Shown: positions 1 to 8,524, numbered from the stretch's first letter. The stretch: DNA of 21,075 nt from an uncultured Bacteroidales bacterium (GCA_937900465.1 CALCEJ010000114.1:1-21075), one strand, 5' to 3'. Translations and numbers: made by a program. Notes: generated by a model from the sequence alone, not told the origin.

Positions 1-2
1 CG

Positions 3-125
3 CTGGGCATCGCCATCTACGGCATGTTCCTGGCGATCATTCTGCCCCCTGCCCGGCAGCGGAAGCCCGTCCGGTTCGTGGTGCTGCTGGCGGTGGGGCT
101 GGGTCTGATGATCCTGTTCAACTTC
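3..125 (+). other. 3' fragment of an AzlC-family permease gene, running in frame into rimO
   Basis: The frame is open from the window edge and encodes a segment beginning LGIAIYGMFLAIILPPARQ, followed by a hydrophobic stretch ending near position 125. From memory this matches the C-terminal part of AzlC-family branched-chain amino acid permeases (an IYGMF-AII-PPA pattern followed by the last membrane helices); it does not resemble any RimO. All eight leucines here use CTG, whereas the RimO part that follows mixes CTG, CTC and TTG. The natural AzlC C-terminus and the natural RimO N-terminus are both missing, so the join near 120-131 is abrupt. It is either a misassembly at the contig end or a real deletion fusion. 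The AzlC assignment is recognition by eye without a search. Confidence 0.55.
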
Positions 126-1400
126 CAGGCGAATACGGAGCAGATGGCCGCCCTGGTCCGGGAGGCGGGACATGTCATTGTCCCCGATCCCGAGGGGGCG
201 GATGTCTGCGTTCTGAATACCTGCGGTTTCATTGACTCCGCCAAGAGCGAGGCCATTGATCACATCCTCTATCTCGCCCGACTCAAGGACGAGGGCAAGC
301 TGAAAAAAATTCTGGTCGCCGGCTGCCTGTCCCAGCGCTATGCCGGGCAGCTGCCTTCGCTCATTCCGGAGGTTGATGCCTGGTTCGGCGCCAGAGAGTT
401 GGAGCCCCTCGTGAAGTACCTCGGATGTAAGGCAGGACCGGATAACCGGCGATATATCACATCCGAAGGCCGTCCGTACGCATTCCTGAAGATATCCGAA
501 GGCTGCGACCGCCGCTGTTCCTACTGCGCCATCCCATTTATCCGTGGAGCCCATCGTTCCGTCCCCATTGAAAAGCTCGTCGAAGAGGCGGAGTTCCTTG
601 CCGGAAAGGGCGTAAGGGAGCTCGTGATTATCGCCCAGGATACGACTTGGTACGGCCTTGACCTTTACGGGAAAAGGTGCCTCAGAGACCTTCTCCACCG
701 GCTTTCCGAGGTAGAGGGTATCGAGTGGATCCGCCTTCATTATTCCTATCCGGCTTCTTTTCCGGAGGATGTTCTCGACGAAATGGCGGAAAACCCGAAG
801 ATTTGCCGCTATATCGATATCCCCCTCCAGCATATCTCGGACGGAGTCCTTCGAAAGATGCACCGGGGGGTTACCGGTGCGTGGACCAGAGCTCTCGTAT
901 CGAAGATGAGGGAGAAGGTCCCTGGAGTCGTCCTCCGTACCACGATGATTGTAGGTCACCCGGGAGAGACACCAAGGAGTTTCAATACCCTTGTGGATTT
1001 TATAAGGGAAGCCCGTTTCGAAAGACTTGGAGCCTTCATTTACTCCGAGGAGGAAGGAACGTGGGGAGCGGAGAATCTCGAGGATTCGATATCGGAAAAA
1101 GTTAAGAAAAAACGCCTGGAGACCTTGATGGAGGTCCAGCAAGGCATATCTCTTGCATATAATCAGTCACGCGTAGGTACCCGGGTGAAAGTCCTCGTGG
1201 ATGATTTCACGGACGGAATCCTCGTGTGCCGGAGTGAATTCGAAAGCCCTGAAGTTGACGGTGAGATACTCGTCAGATATGACAGGGAGGCCCTCGAGGG
1301 TGTGGAGCCCTATTCCCTCGTGGGAGAATTCATCGAAGTGGAAATCACTTCCGCGGACGAATATGATCTGACAGCAAAACCTTTGTCATTATGCGAATGA
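24..1400 (+). CDS. rimO: Ribosomal protein S12 methylthiotransferase RimO, N-terminus replaced
   Basis: RimO is a cytoplasmic radical-SAM enzyme with two [4Fe-4S] clusters that methylthiolates an aspartate of ribosomal protein S12. RimO similarity starts at about residue 36 (NTEQMAALVREAGH). The methylthiotransferase domain keeps Cys67 (NTCGF) and Cys101 (AGCLSQRY), but the first family cysteine, normally within the opening VSLGCxKN segment, is absent. The radical-SAM triad is Cys161-x3-Cys165-x2-Cys168, followed by the TTMIVGHPGE region and a C-terminal TRAM-like domain at roughly 385-450. Residues 1-35 belong to an AzlC-like permease, so the ATG at 24 is unlikely to be a native rimO start. 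If the join were real, the auxiliary cluster would lack one ligand and the protein would probably be inactive. The RimO identity is secure; the 5' end is not. Confidence 0.85.
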   Translation: MFLAIILPPARQRKPVRFVVLLAVGLGLMILFNFQANTEQMAALVREAGHVIVPDPEGADVCVLNTCGFIDSAKSEAIDHILYLARLKDEGKLKKILVAGCLSQRYAGQLPSLIPEVDAWFGARELEPLVKYLGCKAGPDNRRYITSEGRPYAFLKISEGCDRRCSYCAIPFIRGAHRSVPIEKLVEEAEFLAGKGVRELVIIAQDTTWYGLDLYGKRCLRDLLHRLSEVEGIEWIRLHYSYPASFPEDVLDEMAENPKICRYIDIPLQHISDGVLRKMHRGVTGAWTRALVSKMREKVPGVVLRTTMIVGHPGETPRSFNTLVDFIREARFERLGAFIYSEEEGTWGAENLEDSISEKVKKKRLETLMEVQQGISLAYNQSRVGTRVKVLVDDFTDGILVCRSEFESPEVDGEILVRYDREALEGVEPYSLVGEFIEVEITSADEYDLTAKPLSLCE

Positions 1401-2254
1401 GGTCCATTATCGCCGCGGCTGCGGCTTCAATAGTTTCCGCCATATCCTGTATGCCGGTTACTACTACGGTTTACCTTGACCTCCGCCATCCTTCGGAGAG
1501 CGGAATCGATCTCGCCGGAAAGTCCGTTTCGGTTGTATATGAGGAGGGAACCTGCGCCCTTGATTCGGTGTTCAGCGTAAATGCTGCATCCAGTTTCGCC
1601 CGTGCCCTGGAAAAGGATTACTATGGCGGGGAAGAACTTATCGACGTATTTATGGTCCCGTCGAGAGACTCCGTGGACCTTGATTTCATGCATTCTCTCG
1701 TGATGGACACGGAAGGGGATGTGGTATTCCTTCTGGAGCGTCCGCAGTGGGGCGAGGCAGATGCAGCAGGGTCAGTTCCCCTGAAGATAAAGCTCTATTC
1801 CTATGACAGTATGGGCAAGGAGGATACTTTCGCCTCTCACAACGGAAGTACTGTCATAAAGGGCATAACAGGTCCTTCGCTGATGGATGAGCCGGAGGAG
1901 GCTGTGTCCCATTCTGACAGAATCGGGCAGCTTATGTCCCGGAAGTTTCTCTCCGTTTGGAAAACGGAAGGATGCAGTCTGTATTACTACGAGATTGTCA
2001 CGGAGGATTGGGAAACCCCGCTTGAGTATGCTTATGGGATGAAGTGGAAAGAGGCTGTGGACAGCTGGATAAAGCTTCTTGAGTCCACAAAGAATACGGA
2101 GCACAAGGCCTGCGCGGCTTACAATATTGCTACGGCGTTCTACGTGATGGGAGATTTCCGTCTTTCGCAGAAGTGGCTTGACCAGTCGGATTCCTTCGAT
2201 GCAAACCTTCCCCTCTCAGCAGGTCTCAGGAAAAAGATTGCAGACAGGCTCTGA
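1391..2254 (+). CDS. Putative lipoprotein, DUF6340-like
   Basis: This 287-residue protein begins with a short basic start and an alanine-rich hydrophobic segment leading to SAISC, with Cys20 as the likely lipidated residue of a loose lipobox. The rest is predicted soluble and would lie in the periplasm or on a membrane surface. The layout (lipoprotein signal, family-typical middle, and a helical tail at about 210-275 resembling a tetratricopeptide pair) recalls the Bacteroidota family DUF6340, which has no established function. The gene overlaps the end of rimO. The ATG at 1391 gives a 10-bp overlap; the ATG at 1397 gives a typical ATGA overlap and is equally plausible. The stop codon lies one base from the end of the convergent eda gene. 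The function is unknown. Confidence 0.7.
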   Translation: MRMRSIIAAAAASIVSAISCMPVTTTVYLDLRHPSESGIDLAGKSVSVVYEEGTCALDSVFSVNAASSFARALEKDYYGGEELIDVFMVPSRDSVDLDFMHSLVMDTEGDVVFLLERPQWGEADAAGSVPLKIKLYSYDSMGKEDTFASHNGSTVIKGITGPSLMDEPEEAVSHSDRIGQLMSRKFLSVWKTEGCSLYYYEIVTEDWETPLEYAYGMKWKEAVDSWIKLLESTKNTEHKACAAYNIATAFYVMGDFRLSQKWLDQSDSFDANLPLSAGLRKKIADRL

Positions 2255-2255
2255 T

Positions 2256-2918
2256 TCAAGCGCCAAACCACTCCAGGGATTTCCGGCAAAGCTCGGTGAC
2301 CTTATCCCACCGGCCAGTCTTCAGTATATCCTCGCTGAAGAGTTTTGAACCCATTCCAACGGCGGCGACGCCCGATTTTGCCCATGCTGACAGATTATCC
2401 TCGTCTGGCTCTACTGCGCCTGTGCTCATTACAAGAGCCCAAGGAACCGGCGCAAGGATGTCCTTGACGAAGGCGGGCCCTCCTATCGGGCCGGCGGGGA
2501 ATACCTTGACGATATCGCACCCCTTTTCCATAGAATGTATAATCTCAGTTACGGTTCCGCAGCCCGGAAGGTAAGGGATTCCGCGTCGGTTACACAGGGG
2601 AATGACATCTTCGAGGATACAGGGAGAGACAATAAAATCAGCTCCCATCTGGAGATACATAGCCGCAGTCGGGGCATCGAGGACGGAACCTGCGCCCAAT
2701 GCCATTTTCGGGCATTCCCTGCGTACAAAAGGGTTGACTTCTTTGAATACATTTTGAGCCCCGTCGCCTCGGTTGGTAAACTCGAAGGCAAGGATTCCGC
2801 CGTCATAGCAAGCCTTGACAGCTCTTTTTGTAAGTTCCGGATCCGCATTGTAGAATACGGGAACTATCCCTGTGGACCGGATGAGGTCAATCGTGTCTAT
2901 TTTCCTAAACTTTGCCAT
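2256..2918 (-). CDS. eda: 2-keto-3-deoxy-6-phosphogluconate aldolase (KDPG/KHG aldolase)
   Basis: The 220-residue protein cleaves 2-keto-3-deoxy-6-phosphogluconate to pyruvate and glyceraldehyde-3-phosphate in the cytoplasm. It is a class I aldolase with a TIM-barrel fold. Lys138 in DIVKVFPAG is the Schiff-base lysine, and Glu46 in FEFTNRG is the expected catalytic acid/base. FEFTNRGD, LGAGSVLDAPTA and VGMGSKLF are typical of the Bacteroidota branch of the family, which has this FTNRG form instead of the proteobacterial VTLR. Length is normal. It sits 12 bp downstream of kdgK, so kinase and aldolase act in sequence on KDG released from hexuronates. It is the last gene of the ten-gene minus-strand run, and there is no space for a classical terminator before the convergent lipoprotein gene. 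Confidence 0.93.
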   Translation of the reverse strand: MAKFRKIDTIDLIRSTGIVPVFYNADPELTKRAVKACYDGGILAFEFTNRGDGAQNVFKEVNPFVRRECPKMALGAGSVLDAPTAAMYLQMGADFIVSPCILEDVIPLCNRRGIPYLPGCGTVTEIIHSMEKGCDIVKVFPAGPIGGPAFVKDILAPVPWALVMSTGAVEPDEDNLSAWAKSGVAAVGMGSKLFSEDILKTGRWDKVTELCRKSLEWFGA

Positions 2919-2930
2919 TGTCCATAAGAT

Positions 2931-3968
2931 TTAACGTGAAACGCGTCCGCTGCCGCCGCCATTGACAAGGCTCTCCACTTCGTCCTTGGAAACCCTGTTG
3001 TAGTCCCCGCTGACAGTGTGTTTGAGACAGGATGCCGCAGCAGCAAATTCAAGGGCCCCCTGGTCTGTAGGGCAGTTGATGAGCCCATACAGGAGTCCGC
3101 CCATAAAGGAATCGCCTCCCCCCACGCGGTCAACGATGTGGGTAATATCGTAGCGGCGGCTCTGGAGAAGGGTATTGCCGTCGTAAAGGACGCCGCCCCA
3201 GGTGTTGTGATTGGCATTTACGGAACCGCGGAGGGTTATCGCAACTCTCTTACAGCGGGGGAACCTTGACATCAGCTGCCGGCATACGCTTTCGAAGCGG
3301 GTCTGGTCAATCTCACCGCCGTTCATCTCAGGATCGAACCCTTCCGGCTTTATGCCGAATTCCTTTTCTGCATCCTCTTCATTCCCGAGAATCAGTTCAC
3401 AGCCCTCGACAAGGGATGGCATAACCTCAGCAGCAGTTTTTCCGTACTTCCAGAGTTTTTTCCGGTAGTTAAGGTCACAGGACACTTTGACCCCCATCTC
3501 ATTCGCAATGCGGATTGCCTCGAGGCACGCATCTGCGGCGCCTTGTGAAATGGCCGGAGTGATTCCGGTCCAGTGAAACCAGTCAGCGCCCTCCAGAACC
3601 CTTCTCCAGTCAATCATCCCGGGCTCGATTTCAGAAATCGCAGAATGGGCCCGGTCATAAATAACCTTCGATCCGCGGGCGACAGCCCCGGTTTCAAGGT
3701 AGTAGATGCCCATCCTGTCTCCTCCGTAGACTATATCATCCACGTTGACTCCGAGCCCGCGAAGTTCTGCGGTGCACATAGCTGAGATTTCGTTCTTCGG
3801 GAGCCTGGTAACGAAATGGGCCTCTATACCGAAGTTGGCAAGCGATACGGCGACATTAGCTTCTCCGCCGCCGAAGGTGGCGTCAAAGGAATGCGCCTGA
3901 GAGAAACGCTGGTATCCGGGAGTGGCGAGTCTCAGCATCACCTCGCCGAATGTGACAACTTTTGCCAT
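2931..3968 (-). CDS. kdgK: 2-keto-3-deoxygluconate kinase (PfkB/ribokinase family)
   Basis: This 345-residue PfkB-family sugar kinase most likely phosphorylates 2-keto-3-deoxygluconate to KDPG, the substrate of the next gene product. The N-terminal substrate-binding signature GGGEANVAVSLANFG lies at about 33-47. The C-terminal PfkB signature GGGDSFMGGLLYG lies at 283-295, with Asp286 as the catalytic base and the neighbouring glycines forming the anion hole. NxxE-like residues (GNEEDAEKEFG, about 195-205) fit magnesium/ATP binding. Family and position next to eda support the KDG assignment; a different sugar acid or ketose cannot be excluded from sequence alone. It follows glpC after 16 bp. 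No uronate isomerase or dehydratase genes are in this window, so the source of KDG must be encoded elsewhere. Confidence 0.88.
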   Translation of the reverse strand: MAKVVTFGEVMLRLATPGYQRFSQAHSFDATFGGGEANVAVSLANFGIEAHFVTRLPKNEISAMCTAELRGLGVNVDDIVYGGDRMGIYYLETGAVARGSKVIYDRAHSAISEIEPGMIDWRRVLEGADWFHWTGITPAISQGAADACLEAIRIANEMGVKVSCDLNYRKKLWKYGKTAAEVMPSLVEGCELILGNEEDAEKEFGIKPEGFDPEMNGGEIDQTRFESVCRQLMSRFPRCKRVAITLRGSVNANHNTWGGVLYDGNTLLQSRRYDITHIVDRVGGGDSFMGGLLYGLINCPTDQGALEFAAAASCLKHTVSGDYNRVSKDEVESLVNGGGSGRVSR

Positions 3969-3984
3969 AAGGTATTATGTTAAT

Positions 3985-5202
3985 CTATTCAAGTGCATCG
4001 GCAAGTATTGAAATCGGATGTTTTACGGGGAATCCCGTTGACATCTCAATCTGCCACTTGCAGGTCTCGCAGTCTGTTGCAACAACATCCGGTGCAATGG
4101 CCTCAATCTGGTCGAACAGCGGCTTTCCTATTGCCTGGGAGGCCGCATAGTTTTCTTTCTTGAAGCCGTAGGTCCCGGAGATACCGCAGCAGTTGGAGTC
4201 CAGTAGGGTGAATTCCACTCCGGGAATCATTTTGAGAAGCATCTGCGAGTAGATGCCCCAGCCCATCTTTTCCATATGACAGGGAGTATGGTAGGCAACC
4301 TTGAGGGAGAAATCCTTCTTGAAGCGGAGCTGCGCCGTGCCGCTCTCGATGAGGTGATAGATGTAGCGGGTAGCGAGAAGGATGCTGTCCCGAACGTCAG
4401 AATTGTCGATACCGAGAAGGTTCGGATATTCATCCCTGACCGTAAATGTACAGGTCGATGATGTCGTGAGAATCTTGAGCCCGTTTTCCACAGCCTTCCG
4501 GATGGAAGCGATGTTGTGCTCTCCGTTTTTGGCGGCCTTCCTGGACATTCCGTTTGCTATCATGGCGACTCCGCAGCACTTCTCCTTTTCCGGAAGAAGG
4601 CTTACTCCGACCCCCAGTGCATTAAGGACCTTCACGAGATCCTTTCCCAAACGGGGATAGTTGTAATTCACATAGCATCCGTGGAAATAAGCTACCTGCC
4701 TTTCGAACGCAGCCTGCTGCTTGCGGTGGCGTTTCAGCCATCCTTCAAAGCTATGACCTGAGTATTTGGGGAATATCCTCCGGTGGTCTATCTCCAATGT
4801 CGCATCAAGCACCTTTCGGGTTATGGGCATTGCCGTGACGCCGTTCACGATGGGCGCGAAGGGGCGGGCGAGGTTGCCCATAAAGTCGGTACTGGCGAGA
4901 ATAGTGTCGCGAAGTTTCGGCTTGGAGGTGTCGTATTTAATCCGCGCGGCCTGGATGATGTCGGCGACGTGGACCCCGGAAGGGCAGGCGACCTCGCATC
5001 TTTTGCAGTTCAGGCAGTATTTAAGGGCGGCGTTGAAGAAGAACGGGTCCTTCAGGCGGAGCCGCTCTCCGTCCGGACCAGCCTGTTTGGGACCCGGATA
5101 GTTCGGGTTTACCGGTACTACCGGACAGTAGGCGGTACATACTGTACATTTCATGCACTCTTCGAAGTTGTGAGCGCTCTGAGTGAATTCCTGCAGTGTC
5201 AT
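3985..5202 (-). CDS. glpC: Anaerobic glycerol-3-phosphate dehydrogenase subunit C
   Basis: GlpC is the iron-sulfur subunit that passes electrons from the GlpAB flavoprotein dimer towards the membrane quinone pool during anaerobic glycerol-3-phosphate oxidation. The 405-residue protein has two N-terminal [4Fe-4S] motifs: Cys16-x2-Cys19-x2-Cys22-x3-Cys26 and Cys63-x2-Cys66-x2-Cys69-x3-Cys73. Two CCG domains follow, with CCG at 209-211 and 338-340 and their upstream HGC and TPCH elements. No clear membrane-spanning helix is visible, as in other GlpC proteins, so membrane contact would be peripheral. The start overlaps the glpB stop as ATGA. A purine-rich stretch resembling a Shine-Dalgarno sequence lies just upstream on the minus strand (5203-5215), which supports this start and translational coupling. 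Confidence 0.93.
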   Translation of the reverse strand: MTLQEFTQSAHNFEECMKCTVCTAYCPVVPVNPNYPGPKQAGPDGERLRLKDPFFFNAALKYCLNCKRCEVACPSGVHVADIIQAARIKYDTSKPKLRDTILASTDFMGNLARPFAPIVNGVTAMPITRKVLDATLEIDHRRIFPKYSGHSFEGWLKRHRKQQAAFERQVAYFHGCYVNYNYPRLGKDLVKVLNALGVGVSLLPEKEKCCGVAMIANGMSRKAAKNGEHNIASIRKAVENGLKILTTSSTCTFTVRDEYPNLLGIDNSDVRDSILLATRYIYHLIESGTAQLRFKKDFSLKVAYHTPCHMEKMGWGIYSQMLLKMIPGVEFTLLDSNCCGISGTYGFKKENYAASQAIGKPLFDQIEAIAPDVVATDCETCKWQIEMSTGFPVKHPISILADALE

Positions 5203-6338
5203 TTCCCTTCTCCTTCTTTATGGGTGCATATGGCGTCGGCGATACGGATTGCGGAAGCGAGGCAGAGTCCCGCCGCTGTTCCGAGGTCACTTCGGGTTGC
5301 GCCGAGTATGGACCCGGCAACGTAGAGGTTGTCAAGGGGATTTCCGTCCTTGACGGCGCGGAGATCCCCGGTAGTCTTCAGCCCGAAGCCCATATATGGC
5401 TGGTCATCGAAGAAATCCTTCCTGTACCAGGCATTCCTGTCAGGTTCGAATACGGTATCCAGCCCGAGAAGGGGCTCCGAAACTCCCGACGGGGAGGAGG
5501 AAAGACCCTTGCTGAAGTAGCTTCCGCTGGCGAGAACGAAAGTATCGGCAAACAGACGTTCCGTACCAAGGTTCTTCGTCGTTATGCTGCTCACCGTTCC
5601 TTCGTAAAGCGCGGCGGAATCTACGCTGTCGCCCATCAGGAACACGCCTCCAAGAGACTCGTAGGCGCGTCTCAGAGTCATCTGGAGACGGATCCCCGGA
5701 ACAGAAGGGGGGAGAGTTCCGATGAACTGGACACCAGGGAGGAGTTCCCGGATCCTGTCAGTAACGGAGCCGTCCCTGAGTCCGAAGACGTGGGGAAGAA
5801 TTACGTTTTCCTCTTTCCGGCGCATCGTCCTGATTTCCTGGGCCGCTTTCATCCATACTCCGTCCATTACGCGGGCGATGTTAACGGAGCGCATTTCGCT
5901 GGGGCTTGTCCTGAGATGCTCCAGCTCTTTCATTTTAAGGGAAACTACGCGTGTGGAGCTCCCGTTTTTCTCAAGTCCCTCGGCAATGAAGGAGGTGAAG
6001 AAGTCGTGATAGCCATCGAAGTTTACGATAAGGGCGCTTTTCCCTGCGTGAGCTTCCGGGAAAATGGCAGTATCCTCGAGAGAGAGGGGACTCTCCCTGA
6101 AGGTTCCGGCAGGAGTGAGTCTCCATCCTCCCTTTTTCAGGCGGACGCCGAAGTCACCGAACATCCTGACCGCTTCATCCGCAATCTCCGGGATAACCCC
6201 GTCAAATGAACCGGAGAAGAAGTGCAGGGCGCTCTGACCGGATGAAACTATTACGGTTGAAAAGCCTTTCTGCTGGAGGCGGATTCCCGTGGTGAGACCG
6301 GCGAGACCGCCGCCGATTATTACAACGTCGTGTTTCAT
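5199..6338 (-). CDS. glpB: Anaerobic glycerol-3-phosphate dehydrogenase subunit B
   Basis: GlpB is the second flavin-binding subunit of the anaerobic GlpABC complex. This 379-residue protein starts with a Rossmann dinucleotide-binding motif, VVIIGGGLAGLTTG, with the GGGLAG core at residues 9-14. It ends with a FAD-contacting segment around NLYVAGSILGATRSD. The segment SSGQSALHFFSGSFDG after the first motif is typical of GlpB. Length is a little below that of enterobacterial GlpB, but no domain seems to be missing. The gene lies between glpA and glpC with 4-bp ATGA overlaps on both sides, the canonical order. The family assignment rests on sequence and order together. Confidence 0.92.
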   Translation of the reverse strand: MKHDVVIIGGGLAGLTTGIRLQQKGFSTVIVSSGQSALHFFSGSFDGVIPEIADEAVRMFGDFGVRLKKGGWRLTPAGTFRESPLSLEDTAIFPEAHAGKSALIVNFDGYHDFFTSFIAEGLEKNGSSTRVVSLKMKELEHLRTSPSEMRSVNIARVMDGVWMKAAQEIRTMRRKEENVILPHVFGLRDGSVTDRIRELLPGVQFIGTLPPSVPGIRLQMTLRRAYESLGGVFLMGDSVDSAALYEGTVSSITTKNLGTERLFADTFVLASGSYFSKGLSSSPSGVSEPLLGLDTVFEPDRNAWYRKDFFDDQPYMGFGLKTTGDLRAVKDGNPLDNLYVAGSILGATRSDLGTAAGLCLASAIRIADAICTHKEGEGK

Positions 6339-7927
6339 AGGCCAAGTACGTTTTTATAGACCCACTGGGTATATTCGGCCTCGCGGAGAGTATCTCCCCA
6401 GCCGATAGGGAACATTCCCTTCCACCGTTCCGTCATAAAATCCTTCAGGTCCGTACGGGCCCTCTCCGTGCAGCCGTGGGCCTTTGCAAGAAGTCCGGCG
6501 GCCCGGCAGCCGCAGAGTTCTCCCTGACAGGTGCCCATTCCAAGGCGGGTACGGCGCCTAAGGTCCACGAGACCGCTGACATCCAGCCTGTCAATCGCAA
6601 ATTCAATCTCACCGACGGAGACTTCTTCGCATTCGCAGATGAGGGACTGGTCTGCGTGGGATTCCAGAGCCATTCCGGCAACCCTCCCTCCGGCACGGCC
6701 TGTAGCGGCCTTCTGGACCGTGGTGGGGTTAGCCCATATCTTTTTGGCCACGTCCTCGTAGCTTTTTTCCTCCGATCCGGGGAGGGGAACCTCTGCGGTT
6801 GAGCATTTGACATTACGGGAAAGCTTCTTGCAAACAAGGTCGGTTGCCATCTCGCCCATCAGGCGGTAAGTCATCAGCTTGCCTCCGGTGATGGACACGA
6901 AGCCTTTGATTCCGTCGCGGGTCTCATGGTCCAGACAGACTATTCCGCGGCTTATGTTACGGCCGGAGGGATCGTCGTCCGCACTGACCAGGGGACGGAC
7001 GCCGGCATAGGCGCGGAGAATTCTCGTGCTCGCAAGTGAGGGCGCCAGTTTGGAGCCTTCCTCGATCAGGAGATTGACCTCGTCGGGAGTAACTGACACG
7101 TTGTCGCATTCCTCGAAAGGAATCCTGTCGGAGGTCGTACCAATCACGCAGACTGTGTCACCGGGGACAAGAATGTCAGCATTCGCGGGCTTACGGCATC
7201 GGTTGATGACTATGTTGTTGACTCTGTGGGCAAAGATGAGGAGGGCGCCTTTGGCCGGGAACATCCCTATCCGGCAGCCAGCCATCGAGGCTATCTTCTG
7301 GCCCCAGATTCCGGCCGCGTTGACTGTTATGTCCGCATAGTAGTCTTCTCGGGACTTGTTCTGGTGATTAAATGTCGATATTCCCTTTACTGTATCCCCG
7401 TCCTTGATAAAGCCGGTGACTTCAGTGTAAAGGAGAACGTCAGCTCCATGAAGCTTCGCGTCCAGCATATTCGCCGCGCAGAGGCGGAAAGGATCCACGC
7501 TTCCGTCAGGAACCTTCACGGCCCCGATTATGTCGGGATTCATCGAAGGCTCCATCCGGAGTGCCTCTTTCGGGTCCACTATCTCAGCATTTATCCCTGC
7601 TCCGCGGCAGGATTCAACGAACGTTGCCTGATAGTTGAGGTCATCTTCCGGGAGGGTGATGAAAAAGCCGTCCGTCTCGTCAACGCAGTGTGATGCGATT
7701 CGGCGCAGAATCATATTCTCGCTGATGCACTCGCTTGCGGACTCCTTGTCCGTTACGGCATAACGGGCACCGGAGTGGAGCAGGCCGTGATTTCGGCCGG
7801 TTGCTCCGGTAGCGATGTCGTGTCTTTCCACAAGGAGGACCTTCAGGCCGCGCATTGCGCAGTCCCTGGCTGTTCCGGCTCCGGTAATGCCGCCTCCTAT
7901 GATAATTACATCGTAATGGTTGGTCAT
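6335..7927 (-). CDS. glpA: Anaerobic glycerol-3-phosphate dehydrogenase subunit A
   Basis: GlpA is the catalytic flavoprotein that oxidises sn-glycerol-3-phosphate to dihydroxyacetone phosphate. The 530-residue sequence begins with the FAD motif VIIIGGGITGAGTARD (GGGITG at 11-16). It carries the family segment ATGATGRNHGLLHSGARY and a SITGGKLMTYRLMGE signature near 355-370. The C-terminal BFD-like [2Fe-2S] domain has Cys431-x-Cys433 and Cys467-x4-Cys472, which separates GlpA from the aerobic dehydrogenase GlpD. The start overlaps the queE stop as ATGA. Neither a glycerol kinase nor a glycerol facilitator gene lies within the window, so the substrate may come from phospholipid turnover or from a kinase encoded elsewhere. 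Confidence 0.95.
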   Translation of the reverse strand: MTNHYDVIIIGGGITGAGTARDCAMRGLKVLLVERHDIATGATGRNHGLLHSGARYAVTDKESASECISENMILRRIASHCVDETDGFFITLPEDDLNYQATFVESCRGAGINAEIVDPKEALRMEPSMNPDIIGAVKVPDGSVDPFRLCAANMLDAKLHGADVLLYTEVTGFIKDGDTVKGISTFNHQNKSREDYYADITVNAAGIWGQKIASMAGCRIGMFPAKGALLIFAHRVNNIVINRCRKPANADILVPGDTVCVIGTTSDRIPFEECDNVSVTPDEVNLLIEEGSKLAPSLASTRILRAYAGVRPLVSADDDPSGRNISRGIVCLDHETRDGIKGFVSITGGKLMTYRLMGEMATDLVCKKLSRNVKCSTAEVPLPGSEEKSYEDVAKKIWANPTTVQKAATGRAGGRVAGMALESHADQSLICECEEVSVGEIEFAIDRLDVSGLVDLRRRTRLGMGTCQGELCGCRAAGLLAKAHGCTERARTDLKDFMTERWKGMFPIGWGDTLREAEYTQWVYKNVLGL

Positions 7928-8520
7928 TTTATTCCGGTTATTTTATGTGTCTGCAGGGACAGGCGCCACGCGGGATGGGACAGGACGAATTCCGTCGCCG
8001 AACGGATGTTTTCCGTGTTCAGGACGGAATCTCCCGTATCGCAGGGCTGTATGCAGTAATACTTCTTGTCTCCGTACCGGCGCCAGGCATCGACCTCCTC
8101 TTCGCTTATGCCCGCCTGGTACACAATTTTAATCTCATCCGGGTCCATCCCGGGATGGACGGAGCCCTTCGGGCTCATTGTGACCCAGTCAAGGTTCTCC
8201 GGCCTCGGCAGGGTCCCGTTGGTCTCTACATGCAGGGTGAAACCTGCTCCGTGAAGGATGTCGATAAGTGCTGAATCCAGCTGAAGCAAAGGTTCACCTC
8301 CAGTGATGCAAACTCTTTTGCATCCGGAAGTTGCTTTTTCTGATATCCTGGCCGCTATAGTCTCCGCATCCATAGGCTCGAAAGCGGAAAAGTCTGTGTC
8401 GCAGAAGGGACATCCCAGGTTGCATCCGGAAAAGCGGAGGAACACCATCGGGGTCCCTGTCCAGCGTCCTTCGCCCTGGAGGGAGTAGAATATCTCGTTG
8501 ACCCGGTAGCGCTTTTCCAT
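7924..8520 (-). CDS. queE: 7-carboxy-7-deazaguanine synthase
   Basis: QueE is a radical-SAM enzyme that converts 6-carboxy-5,6,7,8-tetrahydropterin to 7-carboxy-7-deazaguanine, the middle step of preQ0 synthesis for queuosine tRNA modification. The 198-residue protein has the family start EIFYSLQGEGRWTGTP. The cluster cysteines are Cys33-x3-Cys37-x2-Cys40 in the SGCNLGCPFCDT region, the SAM-contacting GGEP is at 74-77, and HVETNGT lies around 97-103. The C-terminal WRLSLQTHKITGI is a typical QueE ending. It follows queD after 4 bp and overlaps glpA by 4 bp, so the deazaguanine genes are translationally linked to the glycerol-3-phosphate genes. Confidence 0.95.
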   Translation of the reverse strand: MEKRYRVNEIFYSLQGEGRWTGTPMVFLRFSGCNLGCPFCDTDFSAFEPMDAETIAARISEKATSGCKRVCITGGEPLLQLDSALIDILHGAGFTLHVETNGTLPRPENLDWVTMSPKGSVHPGMDPDEIKIVYQAGISEEEVDAWRRYGDKKYYCIQPCDTGDSVLNTENIRSATEFVLSHPAWRLSLQTHKITGIK

Positions 8521-8524
8521 TTGA

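Noticed and set aside
5196..6209. Plus-strand open frame of 337 codons opposite glpB
   Set aside because: It is a shadow of glpB: no start context, no promoter, low-complexity translation, and the opposing gene has clear FAD motifs.
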